From Streptomyces xiamenensis (GTDB lineage: Bacteria; Actinomycetota; Actinomycetes; Streptomycetales; Streptomycetaceae), in the NCBI RefSeq assembly GCF_000993785.3, contig NZ_CP009922.3, positions 5,890,001-5,954,000 on the forward strand: 64,000 nt of DNA. Direction: 5' to 3'. The position numbers and the translations under genes are program-made. Under the pieces are notes generated by a model that made no database searches, was not told the origin of the DNA, and saw only the letters and a program-made list of their open reading frames with translations. Positions 1 through 9,005 of the stretch are shown in pieces; the stretch's first letter is position 1, and every line of letters starts with the position of its first letter.

Positions 1-129
1 TACGCGAACGGCTCGTTGCACAGGAGAGAGACGAGCATGCGCCGGGTGAGCGGTGATCTCGGGTCGCGGTTGGGGCGAGGCGGTCGAAGAGCCGGTGGCC
101 GAGCCTGTCCCGGCACACCGTCGTCGCGG
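1..129. other. window edge, no confident gene
   Basis: These bases lie downstream of the P-type ATPase stop. A short reading frame of about 35 codons begins at an ATG near 37 with an AGGAG-like sequence before it, but it runs into the convergent ATPase gene and resembles nothing I recognise. I see no supported feature. Confidence 0.3.
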
Positions 130-2490
130 TCAACGGCCGAGTGAGAAGTAGTTCTCCTCCTCCTGCGCGAAGTGCAGCCGCAGCACGGCGTGCAGGCCGT
201 ACAGGCAATCCCGCAGATCACTGATCTGTTCGGGCCGAAGCTCCGCGGCCTGCCCGGGGGCTCCCCGGCCGGCCAGCTCGAGATGGGTGTGAACACGGTT
301 GGCCAGCCGCTCGATCTCCGTGTGAGCCCGGCTCATGGTCGCTGTCGCCTCGGTGCCGCCCAGCCAGGCGGCGAGCGCGGGATACAGTTCCCGCTCCTCC
401 GCCTGCTCGTGGGGGAGCAGCCGTTCCGTCAGCAGCTGGTCGACGCGCCGGACCGCGGGCAGCGCGTGCGAGCCGTCCCGGTCGGAGAGTGCCTCCGCGG
501 CCTCCCGCGTGGCGTCGACCACCTCCCGCAACTCCGTGTGCTCGGTGGCGAACCGACGCAGCAGTTGACGGGTTCCCGGCTCGATCCGCGGTTCGGTTCC
601 GCGCAGTGCACGCAGGGCGTTGGCGATCACCGCCATGTCGATGCCTTCCTGCAACAGTGCCCCGGCGGCCGGTGGGATCAATCCCGCCGCCGCGAGAACC
701 ATGGCGGCGAGGGACAGGATCATGCCGCCCAGAGCACTTTGCACCGCGATGCGGCGGGAGCGGACCGCGATGGTCACGGCATCGGCCAGCCGATCCACGC
801 GATCCGTGGTCAGGACGACATCGGCCGCCTCGGAGGAGGCGCCGGACCCGGTGGCACCCATCGCCACCCCGATGTCCGCGGCGGCGAGTGCCGGAGCGTC
901 GTTCACTCCGTCTCCCACCATCACCGTCACCGCGTGCGCGCGCTCCCGGTGAACGGCCTCCACCTTCTGCGCCGGACTCTGTCCGGCTCGGACCGCGTCG
1001 AGCCCGAGCATCATCCCGACCTCACGGGCCGGCTCCGGCCGGTCGCCGGTGAGCATCAGCGTCCGGTCGATGCCGGCCGCTCGCAGTCGGCGCACGGTGC
1101 GGGGGGCGTCGAAGCGCAAAGGGTCCCGCAGCAGTACCGCGCCCACCGGAGTCCCGTCCACGCAGACCCACACCACGGCGGCCCCGTCCAGGACGGCCCG
1201 GTTCTCGGCGGAACGCGCCCACCCCGGCAGCGCGTCGTCGTTCTCTCGCCGTCCCACCGTGACGACGGCCCCGTCGACCACCCCCCGCACGCCCCGTCCC
1301 GGCTCCTCCCCGACGTCACTGGCCGGCCTCAACTCCAGGGACCTGAGGTGCGCTTCGTCGACCAGCGCCCGCGCCAGGACGTGCGAGGAGTACTGGTCCA
1401 CCGATGCGGCGGCCCGCAGGAGGCGTGCCGCGCTCCACCCCTCCGCCAAGGCCACCTCCGTGACCCGTGGCCGGCCGGCGGTCAGTGTGCCGGTCTTGTC
1501 CAGCACGACCGTGCGCGCGTGGCCCAGACGCTCCAGGGCTCCGCCGTCCCGTACCACTACTCCCAGCCGGGCGGCCCGTGCCAGGCCCGAGACGATCGCC
1601 ACCGGAGCCGCCAGGAGCAGCGGGCACGGCGTGGCCACCACCAGTACCGCCACCGCCCGCACCGGGTCCCCGCTCAACCACCAGGCCGATCCGGACACTG
1701 CCAGGGACAGCGGCACGAACCAGGCCGCGTACCGGTCCGCGAGCCTGACCACCGGCGCTCCACCGGCACCCGCCTGCCGGGCGAGGCGGACAATCTCGGC
1801 ATAGGCGCTGTCCGCCTCCGTCGCCGTCGCCCGCATCTCGAAGACGTCGCCCCCGTTGACGGTGCTGCTGCGGACCAGCTCACCCGCCGGATGCTCCCGG
1901 AGCAGGGATTCACCGGTCAGCACCGACTCGTCCAGTACGGCTGTCGTGTCCAGCACCCGGCCGTCCACCGGCACCACATCGCCCGGGCCGACGACCAGTA
2001 CGTCCCCGGGCTCCACCTGGGCGAGCGGGACGGTCAGCACACCTGTCGGCGTTCGCTTGCGAGCACTGCGTGGGGCATGCTCCAGCAAGGCCCGCAGGTC
2101 ATGGGTCGCGCGCCGCTCCGCCGCGGACTCCAGCCAACGGCCGGTCGCCAGCATCAGCGCGATCAACGTGCCCGCCAGGTACTCGCCCACCGCGAGTGTT
2201 CCGGCCAGAGCCAGCACCGCGATCAGGTCGACGCCGGTCCGGCCACGCCGCAGCGCTCTTGCCACCCATAGCACAGCGGGTACCAGGCCGGTCACCGTCC
2301 CGATGACCCAGATCACGTCAGCGGCCGTTCTGGCTCCGGCCCACCAGGCGAGGGCGCCTGCTGCCAGGCACAGGCCGGTCATCAGGGTCAGTGCCGGCTC
2401 GATCCGGTGTCCGTGCGTCCTCGAGGTGGAGGGGCCGCTGGAGGGCGGACTGTCCGGGCTGCCCACCGGAGGCGGCGGGGAAGGAACCAT
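130..2490 (-). CDS. heavy-metal-type P-type ATPase with C-terminal hemerythrin domain
   Basis: A predicted 786-residue membrane cation pump. Visible P-type ATPase motifs, in order, are the actuator-loop LTGES, the intramembrane metal-site variant TPCPL (about residue 288), the phosphorylation motif DKTGTLT (about 332) and the hinge GDGVNDAPAL (about 537). No N-terminal heavy-metal-binding domain with CxxC is visible. The last 135 or so residues form a hemerythrin-like HHE domain with repeated His/Glu motifs (TEHTEL, LPHEQAEERE, SRAHTEIE, HFAQEEENY). This could bind a di-iron centre and sense oxygen or iron; that role is inferred. I chose the ATG at 2490 because GAGGAG lies seven bases upstream; an in-frame start further upstream exists but lacks such a site. 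The transported metal cannot be stated. Confidence 0.9.
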   Translation of the reverse strand: MVPSPPPPVGSPDSPPSSGPSTSRTHGHRIEPALTLMTGLCLAAGALAWWAGARTAADVIWVIGTVTGLVPAVLWVARALRRGRTGVDLIAVLALAGTLAVGEYLAGTLIALMLATGRWLESAAERRATHDLRALLEHAPRSARKRTPTGVLTVPLAQVEPGDVLVVGPGDVVPVDGRVLDTTAVLDESVLTGESLLREHPAGELVRSSTVNGGDVFEMRATATEADSAYAEIVRLARQAGAGGAPVVRLADRYAAWFVPLSLAVSGSAWWLSGDPVRAVAVLVVATPCPLLLAAPVAIVSGLARAARLGVVVRDGGALERLGHARTVVLDKTGTLTAGRPRVTEVALAEGWSAARLLRAAASVDQYSSHVLARALVDEAHLRSLELRPASDVGEEPGRGVRGVVDGAVVTVGRRENDDALPGWARSAENRAVLDGAAVVWVCVDGTPVGAVLLRDPLRFDAPRTVRRLRAAGIDRTLMLTGDRPEPAREVGMMLGLDAVRAGQSPAQKVEAVHRERAHAVTVMVGDGVNDAPALAAADIGVAMGATGSGASSEAADVVLTTDRVDRLADAVTIAVRSRRIAVQSALGGMILSLAAMVLAAAGLIPPAAGALLQEGIDMAVIANALRALRGTEPRIEPGTRQLLRRFATEHTELREVVDATREAAEALSDRDGSHALPAVRRVDQLLTERLLPHEQAEERELYPALAAWLGGTEATATMSRAHTEIERLANRVHTHLELAGRGAPGQAAELRPEQISDLRDCLYGLHAVLRLHFAQEEENYFSLGR

Positions 2491-2648
2491 GGGCACTCCT
2501 CGCAGCAGAGGGGCAGTCGGCGTTCCCGGATGCACCGGGCTTCGGCTTCGTCCTCCCGGGTCAACGGAATGAGGGGGAAGAGCCGGCCGCTGGGCGCCAC
2601 GCTGCGGCACTCTCGTCACCTCAGGGAAATGTCATGAAGAGACTTCCC

Positions 2649-3815
2649 TCACGAAGCACTCGCAGCGGCTGGAAGCAGCTCCTTCTTGCCACTGTCGGCA
2701 CCGGGCTGATTGTCGGAGATGGAGTGCCAGGCGCCGGACTGGTCCTGCCATTTGTAATCAATGGCGTGGAGTTTCCCGGAGAAATCGACGATTTCTTGCC
2801 ATTCGGCGCTTGCATGGGCGAGATCATTTTTCGCCTGCTGGTACTGTTCGCTACTGGCATCGGCGTCGACGGCAGCAAGGTCGGCGTCGAGTTGCTTCAG
2901 CTCGTCGTCGAGCCGCTGCCAGATCTCGGCCACCTTGCCGAATGCGGGCTGTGCCTTTTCATTGGCCTCATTGAGCCATTTCATCTGTCGGCTGATGGCG
3001 TTGAGCAGAATGATGTCCTGGTTCAGGTCCTCGACTTCTTTTCTGTCTGCCTGAATGGCATCATTGTCGGCCTGGATGTGTCGGGTGCCGATCACGGTGA
3101 GGGCGATGGATGCCGCCTCTCCGAGAATGGCCAGGCCGATGATGATGCCGCCCGGCACCACGCCCCCTGGGATGGTGCAGACGGTGATTCCGATCAATCC
3201 GATGAAAATGGAGACAGCCATGCCGATTTCGGCGACCGTCACGATGGTCCGCCATGTCTGAATGTCATTGTTCAGCTGCTCGATCTCGCTGTTGACCTCC
3301 CGAATGGTATCGGCGTCACTTGTGGCGTCCTGCAAGGAGGCGTCGGCGATTGTGGCGAGGTCTGCCGCGTCCCGCTTGACGTCATCACGGAATCGCGTGA
3401 TGGTCGCCACCAGTTTGTCTGCCGTGCCGGCCTTCCGTTGAACCGTTGATCGCATACGCTTCAGGCTTTCTCGCAGCTGATCTTTGGCGTGCTCGTTGGC
3501 CGGGTTCTTGATCAAAGCGTCCAGTGCTTGCGACAGATCGTCCGCTTCATCCTCGAAGAGGTTGTCCACATCGACGATCTCCCCGGGGAAATCAATGATC
3601 TGCCCCATCGTCCCCTGGCCCCAGGAAAGGCAGTGGGATCTCGCCAGGGCGAACTTCGCGACGAAGTCCGCATAGTGCGCAGGGGGTCGTTTGAGGTTGG
3701 GCATGCTGGTGTTGATCACGTTGTACGCGTACGTGTTGACCTCCACGGACGCGTTGAAGTAGTCGGCGAGATCCTGCTTGACTTCCTCTGCTGCGACGAC
3801 GGCACGAAGCGACAT
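2649..3815 (-). CDS. alpha-helical pore-forming toxin-like protein (HBL/Nhe/XaxA/ClyA-type architecture)
   Basis: A 388-residue protein, almost entirely helical by composition. Residues about 90-185 and 245-345 are heptad-rich and charged, as in long coiled coils. Between them (about 190-243) is one strongly hydrophobic hairpin with a central Pro/Gly turn (TIPGGVVPGG). Long helices around a single hydrophobic hairpin are the hallmark of the ClyA/HBL/Nhe/xenorhabdolysin A family of pore formers. There is no N-terminal signal peptide, as is true of some members. The start at 3815 has AGGGA five bases upstream. Codon use is visibly less GC-rich than in neighbouring genes, suggesting acquisition. 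No second toxin component is adjacent. Family assignment is by architecture, so function is inferred. Confidence 0.7.
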   Translation of the reverse strand: MSLRAVVAAEEVKQDLADYFNASVEVNTYAYNVINTSMPNLKRPPAHYADFVAKFALARSHCLSWGQGTMGQIIDFPGEIVDVDNLFEDEADDLSQALDALIKNPANEHAKDQLRESLKRMRSTVQRKAGTADKLVATITRFRDDVKRDAADLATIADASLQDATSDADTIREVNSEIEQLNNDIQTWRTIVTVAEIGMAVSIFIGLIGITVCTIPGGVVPGGIIIGLAILGEAASIALTVIGTRHIQADNDAIQADRKEVEDLNQDIILLNAISRQMKWLNEANEKAQPAFGKVAEIWQRLDDELKQLDADLAAVDADASSEQYQQAKNDLAHASAEWQEIVDFSGKLHAIDYKWQDQSGAWHSISDNQPGADSGKKELLPAAASAS

Positions 3816-4087
3816 GTCATTCCCTTTCGTATCGATTCTTCTGCTATGGGCGAATGGAGGGCTCCAGGCGAGAGAGTCTCAAGGTATGAGGGGAGACCCC
3901 GGACGCCTTCCGGAGCCGCGAAGTGCCGACTGATCCCGTCGTACCGGCTCCGGCGATCGGTACGGCGGAGCGAGCCGATACCCGAACCGGGCGACCTCGG
4001 GGGTGAGTGAGCGCTGTCGCCCACCGGAAAGGGGAGGATCCGCACCTTTCACAAGGAGTGGAACGCCGCCACCCGGGCGCGGCGGCG

Positions 4088-4939
4088 TCAGTTCGGCGGG
4101 ATCACCGCGACGGGGCATGCGGCGTGCTGGAGCAGGGCGTGCGAGGTCAGCCCGAGTTGCAGCCCCACGGGAGTGCGGCGCTCATGAGCGCCGAGGACGA
4201 GAAGGTCCGCCCTCTCCGCCGCGGTGAGCAGTTCAGAACGTGCGGGGCCACGCAGCGGTTGTTCCTCGACCCGGACCTCGGGATGGAGCTCTCTTCCCCG
4301 TGCCAGTGAGCGGGTCAGCAAAGCGGCGACGGTCTCCTCGTCCTCCTGGCCCGTCCCCCCTTCGGCCGGAGCCAGCCACGCGTGGATGGCGCGCACCGCG
4401 CAGCGCCGGGCACCGGCCTCCTGGAAGGCGAACTCCACGGCGGCCGGATGCCCCTCGTCCTTCACCGCGGCCACCACCTGCTGGTAGTAGCCCTCGCGAG
4501 CGGGGGCGCTGCCCCGTACGACGACGACCGGGCAGGTCGCGCGGGCGGCGACACCCAAACCGACCGTGCCCAGCAGCATTCCGGCCAGTTGCCCCCGGCC
4601 TCTGGAGCCCACCACCACCACGGAGGCGCCGCGCGCCTCCGCGAGCAGCGCGGCGACGGGCGGATGGGTGACCACCTCTGTACTCACCTTGACCTCGGGC
4701 CGGCGCTTGGTGGCACGCTGCTGCGCGGCGGCGAGCACATTGCGGGCCATCATGCCCCCCTCGGGGCGCTGCAGGCCCACCGAAGGGGACATCACCTCGT
4801 ACTGTTCCCAGAACGACGCGTACACCATGCGCAACTGCCGGTCGTGACGTGCCGCCGCGTCCACAGCCCAGTCCGCCGCCTGCAGGCTGGACTCCGACCC
4901 GTCGATTCCCACCACGATGGGTTGGGTCATCGTCATCAC
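4088..4939 (-). CDS. tandem universal stress protein
   Basis: A 283-residue cytoplasmic protein with two universal stress protein domains (about 1-145 and 150-283). The first begins PIVVGIDGSESS and carries the ATP-binding pattern GSRGRGQLAGMLLG. The second has a weaker equivalent beginning GAHERRTPVG. Tandem UspA proteins of actinomycetes are typically induced by hypoxia or stationary phase; that regulation is known for the family and inferred here. The start MMTMTQ has AAGGGCGGTG just upstream and offers several in-frame ATGs; I use the first. It is divergent from the DUF1918 gene, with an inverted repeat between them. Confidence 0.92.
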   Translation of the reverse strand: MMTMTQPIVVGIDGSESSLQAADWAVDAAARHDRQLRMVYASFWEQYEVMSPSVGLQRPEGGMMARNVLAAAQQRATKRRPEVKVSTEVVTHPPVAALLAEARGASVVVVGSRGRGQLAGMLLGTVGLGVAARATCPVVVVRGSAPAREGYYQQVVAAVKDEGHPAAVEFAFQEAGARRCAVRAIHAWLAPAEGGTGQEDEETVAALLTRSLARGRELHPEVRVEEQPLRGPARSELLTAAERADLLVLGAHERRTPVGLQLGLTSHALLQHAACPVAVIPPN

Positions 4940-5118
4940 CGCCCTTCATGCTGCTCCGATGGGATTCCTGCCCAGCTCACCACCGGCGTGGGCAGTCGGC
5001 CAGGCGACAGCGGCACTCGGGTTCTCGCCGCACAGTCCGCTCACCCTGAGCGATGGGATCACCCCCGCGAGTGAGAGCGGAAACGACATCGTGATGCCCT
5101 TGCACCCGGGCCGAAGCG

Positions 5119-5162
5119 GCGACATGGTGGAAGGTGAGAGGGCCCGCTCGGGCATGTCGCCA
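5119..5162. promoter_or_regulatory. inverted repeat between divergent stress genes
   Basis: GGCGACATG at 5119-5127 is matched exactly by CATGTCGCC at 5154-5162. The interval contains the near-palindrome AGGGCCCGCT. The repeat sits in the 329-base gap between the divergent universal stress protein and DUF1918 genes, where a shared regulator could bind. No other feature was seen in this gap. Operator function is inferred from position and symmetry only. Confidence 0.4.
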
Positions 5163-5268
5163 CAAATCGAAGCGGTAAGGCCACGTAGTGGGCGCGGGCG
5201 TTCGGGCGCGAGTCATCGCGTCACAACGGGACGGGAGGCACCAGCCCGTCCGCGAGGAGTTGTTGATC

Positions 5269-5469
5269 ATGAAGGCCCATCCCGGCGATCATCTGATCGT
5301 GGAAAGCCAGACCGTCGACGGGCCACGACGTGACGGAGAGATCATCGCCGTGCACCGCGCGGACGGCGAACCGCCCTATGACGTGCGCTGGTCCGACAGC
5401 GGCCGGGTCGCACTGGTCTTCCCGGGCCCTGACGCGCACATCGGTCATCCCCGGCACCACAGCACCTGA
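5269..5469 (+). CDS. DUF1918 domain protein
   Basis: A 66-residue protein beginning MKAHPGDHLIVES and containing PYDVRW near residue 40, the pattern of the small DUF1918 beta-barrel family common in actinobacteria. The family has no established biochemical role, but it often sits beside universal stress proteins and other dormancy genes, as here. GAGGAG lies nine bases before the ATG at 5269, which supports this start over an upstream in-frame GTG. It may be transcribed with the flavoprotein gene at 5798, though 328 bases separate them. Confidence 0.85.
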   Translation: MKAHPGDHLIVESQTVDGPRRDGEIIAVHRADGEPPYDVRWSDSGRVALVFPGPDAHIGHPRHHST

Positions 5470-5797
5470 CGGCGAGGACCCGGCGGCCGGCCGCGGAGGT
5501 TCTCACCCTGCGGTGCGCCGCTGGCGGGGAAGTGGCGGTGAACGGTTCGGCCGGGGTCCGCGCAAGCACCGTCACTCCGACGGCCGACGTGCGCTGGTGA
5601 CAGCGGGCCTTCGGAGTGACCTTGGAAGCATGGAGCCTCTCCCCCCCGGTTGCGGCCGCCGGCCTTCGCCCGGTCCGGGGAACACCGATTGCCCCCGCCG
5701 GGGGTCCGTGCTCCCCGGTCTCTGTATGTGATGCGTGACGCGGCTGCCTGGCCGGGAGCGCGAACCGTTGTATGACCTTGCGACGAAGGAGACAGCC
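5470..5797. other. intergenic, no gene seen
   Basis: This 328-base gap between the DUF1918 and XRE/flavoprotein genes holds no convincing reading frame. A short GC hairpin (CCCCC-GCC-GGGGG) lies at 5692-5704. It could be a weak terminator or regulatory hairpin, but no T-tract follows. Confidence 0.4.
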
Positions 5798-6457
5798 ATG
5801 GCAGCGGGACCAGGAAGCAGCGGGGATCTGGGACGACGGGCCGCGGTTCGCAGAGCGGAGCTGGGTCTGAGCCGCGCCGAGGTGGCCGAGCGGGCCGGCT
5901 TCGCGGAGGAATATCTGGCCCATGTGGAGGAGAGCCCCGATGTGATACCCGGTACGGCGTCCCTGTTGCGGCTGGCCGGAGCGTTGCGGACATCGGTGGC
6001 GGAGCTGCTGGGTGGGACGGCGGACCTGCCTCCCGGCCTGGGCCAGGCCGGGCACCATCCGGAGCTGGTGGAACTGAGCGAGCAGGAGTGCCGCGACCGG
6101 CTGTCAGGGCACGGAGTGGGGCGCGTGGCGCTCTACACGGAGCACGGACCGGCCGTGGTTCCCGTCAATTACACCGCCGTGGACGGGTCGGTGGTGTACC
6201 GCACCGCGCATGGCAGCACCCCTGGCCAGGCGGTGGGCCAGGAGGTGGCTTTCGAGGTGGACCGGATCGATGAGGCGATGAGTGAGGGGTGGAGCGTCCT
6301 GCTGGTGGGGCACGCCATCCAGGCCGGAGCGACCGCGGAGGGCAGCCGGGACCTGGAGGAGGAGGCGGGCTCCGCTCCCTGGGCCGGCGGGGAGCGCGAG
6401 GTGTGGGTCCGGATCGAGCCGGAGCGGATCACCGGCCGCCGTATCCAGGTCCGGTGA
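5798..6457 (+). CDS. XRE helix-turn-helix / pyridoxamine-phosphate-oxidase-like fusion
   Basis: A 219-residue protein. Residues about 12-67 form an XRE-type helix-turn-helix (RRAELGLSRAEVAERAGF, then a second helix ending in AELLGG). Residues about 85-219 are a flavin or deazaflavin split-barrel resembling the pyridoxamine 5'-phosphate oxidase superfamily (GRVALYTEHGPAVVPVNY, FEVDRIDEA, GWSVLLVGHA). Such fusions suggest a cofactor-sensing regulator or a DNA-tethered reductase; the real role is unknown. The ATG at 5798 has AAGGAG seven bases upstream. The gene converges on the PEP synthase gene, leaving only seven bases between stop codons. Confidence 0.85.
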   Translation: MAAGPGSSGDLGRRAAVRRAELGLSRAEVAERAGFAEEYLAHVEESPDVIPGTASLLRLAGALRTSVAELLGGTADLPPGLGQAGHHPELVELSEQECRDRLSGHGVGRVALYTEHGPAVVPVNYTAVDGSVVYRTAHGSTPGQAVGQEVAFEVDRIDEAMSEGWSVLLVGHAIQAGATAEGSRDLEEEAGSAPWAGGEREVWVRIEPERITGRRIQVR

Positions 6458-6464
6458 CGTCCTT

Positions 6465-8876
6465 TCAAGGGGTGTTCTCCGACGCCTCCGCCGCGGCGAT
6501 GTTGTCCTTCACCCGCAGGAAGCTGTCCGGAGCGACGGACACGGAGTCGATACCGGCACGCACCAGCAGACCGGCGAAACCCGGATCGTCGCTGGGACGC
6601 TGTCCGCACAGTCCGACGTGACGGCGTTCGGCGTGCGCGGCGGCGATCAGTTCCTCGATGCTGTGGATGACGGCGGGGTCGCGCTCGTCGAAGAGTTCGG
6701 CCAGTTCGGTGGAGTCGCGGTCCACGCCCAGGGTGAGCTGCGTCAGGTCGTTGCTGCCGATGGAGAACCCGTCGAACCGTTCCGCGAAGGACCTGGCGAG
6801 GATGATGTTGGACGGGATCTCGGCCATCATGTAGACCTCCAGTCCGTTGCGGCCCCGGATGAGGTCGTGGCCGGCCATCGTCTGCAGCACGAGGTCGGCC
6901 TCGGCGAGGGTGCGGCAGAACGGGATCATGACGACCGTGTTGGTGAGGCCCATCTCGTCGCGCACCCGGCGAAGGGCGCGGCATTCGAGGCCGAATCCGG
7001 TGCGGTACCCCTCGTGGTAGTAGCGGCTGGCTCCGCGCCAGCCGAGCATGGGGTTCCCCTCGGTGGGTTCGAAGGCGAGGCCGCCGACGAGGCGTGCGTA
7101 CTCGTTGGTCTTGAAGTCGCTCGTGCGCACGATGACGGGGCGCGGCCACCAGGCGGCGGCGATGCGTCCGATGCCCTGGGCGAGGCGGTCCACGAAGTAG
7201 GCGGTCTTGTCCTCGTACCCGGCGGTCAGAGTGTCGATCTGGTGCTGGGTGACGGGGTCGGTGAGATCGCGGTAATGGACCAGGGCCATGGGGTGGACGC
7301 CGATGTGGTTGGCGACCAGGAATTCGATGCGGGCGAGCCCGACGCCGTCCGCCGGCAGACGCCACCAGCGGTACGCCGCGGCCGGGTTGGCGATGTTGAG
7401 CATCACCCGCGTCCTGGTCTCCGGCACCCGCGTGAGATCGATGTCCCGTTCCTCGAACTCCAGCAGCCCGTCATAGACATGGCCCGTCTCGCCCTCGGCG
7501 CAGGAGACGGTGACGGGCAGACCGTCCCCCAGGGTCGCCGTGGCGTCTCCGGTGCCCACGACCGCGGGTACGCCCAGTTCCCGGCTCACGATGGCGGCGT
7601 GTGAAGTGCGGCCCCCGTGATTGGTGACGATGGCGGCGGCGCGCTGCATGACCGGTTCCCAGTCGGGGTCGGTGGTGTCGGCCACCAGCACGGCCCCGTC
7701 CTCGAACCGCTCGGCCTCGGAGATGTCGTGCAGCGTACGGGTTGGGCCGGCCGCGATGGCGTCGCCGATGGCCAGGCCGCTCAGCAGATCCTCCCCGGGC
7801 TCGGTGAGCCGATAGGAACGCAAGGTGGCAGCCCCTTTGCGGGCCTGGACCGTCTCCGGGCGCGCCTGCACGATGTGGAGTTGTCCGGTGTCCCCGTCCT
7901 TGGCCCACTCGATGTCCATGGGCCGGCCGTAGTGATCCTCGACAGCGGTCGCCCAGCGGGCCAGGAGGAGGATCTCCTGGTCGCTCAGGACCCACCCCTG
8001 GCGCTCGGCTTCGGTGGTCTCCACGGTCCGGGTGGGTGGTTGGGCCGCATCACTGTAGACGATCTTGGTTTGTTTCCCTCCGCTCTTCCTGGAGAGCACG
8101 GGAGTGAGGTCGCTCTTGTCGAGGAAGGGCTTGAACACTTGGTATTCGTCCGGGTCCACGGCACCGGACACCACGGACTCGCCCAGGCCGTACGCGGCGT
8201 TCACCAGCACCACGCGCGGGAAGCCGCTGTCGGTGTCCAGGGTGAACATCACTCCGGCGCAGGCCCGGTCCGAGCGCACCATCTGCTGCACTCCCACGGA
8301 CAGGGCCACCTTCAGGTGGTCGAAGCCATGGTGTTCCCGGTAGCTGATCGCACGGTCGGTGAACAGAGAGGCGTAGCAGCGCCGGCAGGCGTCCGTCACG
8401 CCGTCGGCTCCGGTGATGCCGAGGAACGTCTCCTGCTGGCCGGCGAAGCTGGCTTCGGGGAGGTCCTCTGCCGTGGCGCTGCTGCGGACCGCCACGTCCG
8501 CGTTCTCGCGCCGCAGGCGGTGACACAGCGTGTGGTAGGCGTCTCGCAGGGCCCTGTCGAGGGCGGTCGGCAGGGGGGTGGCGAGGATCATGTCACGGAT
8601 GGCCGCTCCGACATCGGCGAGTTCGGCCCCGCCGCGCAGCAGGTCGAGTTGTCCGGCCACCCGCTCGCGCAGGCCGTCGGTGCCGAGGAACTCCCGGTAG
8701 GCGTCCGCCGTGGTGGCGAATCCGTCGGGCACCTTGATGCCGTGGGGCGCGAGGTGCGCGATCAGCTCCCCGAGCGAGGCGTTCTTTCCACCGACGACGG
8801 GAATGTCGTGCACCGAGATGTCGCCGAACCACCGCACTCGGTCACCTGCGGCTCCTGCACCGGGGAGATCGGCCAT
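6465..8876 (-). CDS. ppsA: phosphoenolpyruvate synthase (pyruvate, water dikinase)
   Basis: An 803-residue enzyme expected to make PEP from pyruvate and ATP, releasing AMP and phosphate, for gluconeogenesis. The N-terminal half is the ATP-grasp-like pyruvate-phosphate dikinase domain, with GGKNASLGEL near residue 30 and RSSATAEDLPEASFAGQQ. The central phosphohistidine domain has GGRTSHAAI at about residue 425, where the His carries phosphate. The C-terminal PEP/pyruvate TIM-barrel has GSNDLTQLTLGVDRD and LCGQRPSDDP near the end. Length matches the family. It lies about 130 bases downstream of the acyl-CoA synthetase gene on the same strand, so the two may be co-transcribed as low-energy carbon-handling functions. 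Confidence 0.95.
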   Translation of the reverse strand: MADLPGAGAAGDRVRWFGDISVHDIPVVGGKNASLGELIAHLAPHGIKVPDGFATTADAYREFLGTDGLRERVAGQLDLLRGGAELADVGAAIRDMILATPLPTALDRALRDAYHTLCHRLRRENADVAVRSSATAEDLPEASFAGQQETFLGITGADGVTDACRRCYASLFTDRAISYREHHGFDHLKVALSVGVQQMVRSDRACAGVMFTLDTDSGFPRVVLVNAAYGLGESVVSGAVDPDEYQVFKPFLDKSDLTPVLSRKSGGKQTKIVYSDAAQPPTRTVETTEAERQGWVLSDQEILLLARWATAVEDHYGRPMDIEWAKDGDTGQLHIVQARPETVQARKGAATLRSYRLTEPGEDLLSGLAIGDAIAAGPTRTLHDISEAERFEDGAVLVADTTDPDWEPVMQRAAAIVTNHGGRTSHAAIVSRELGVPAVVGTGDATATLGDGLPVTVSCAEGETGHVYDGLLEFEERDIDLTRVPETRTRVMLNIANPAAAYRWWRLPADGVGLARIEFLVANHIGVHPMALVHYRDLTDPVTQHQIDTLTAGYEDKTAYFVDRLAQGIGRIAAAWWPRPVIVRTSDFKTNEYARLVGGLAFEPTEGNPMLGWRGASRYYHEGYRTGFGLECRALRRVRDEMGLTNTVVMIPFCRTLAEADLVLQTMAGHDLIRGRNGLEVYMMAEIPSNIILARSFAERFDGFSIGSNDLTQLTLGVDRDSTELAELFDERDPAVIHSIEELIAAAHAERRHVGLCGQRPSDDPGFAGLLVRAGIDSVSVAPDSFLRVKDNIAAAEASENTP

Positions 8877-9005
8877 GACTGCTCGCCCCTTCCGCGTGTC
8901 GGGGATCGGATCACACGCCGAAGCGGGTAGCCCCGGGCCGGGTGTGTAAACCCGGTGGTCGAAGCGGCCCGGCGACGGAAGCGTGACCGGCGCTCTCTGC
9001 CGCCT

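Noticed and set aside
172..2271. Very long open frame opposite the P-type ATPase gene
   Set aside because: It is antisense to a clear ATPase and its Arg/Gln/His-rich text has no family-like content. High-GC genes commonly leave such open antisense frames.
2391..3449. Plus-strand frame opposite the toxin-like gene
   Set aside because: The minus-strand product has coherent helical architecture and a ribosome binding site. The plus-strand text does not.
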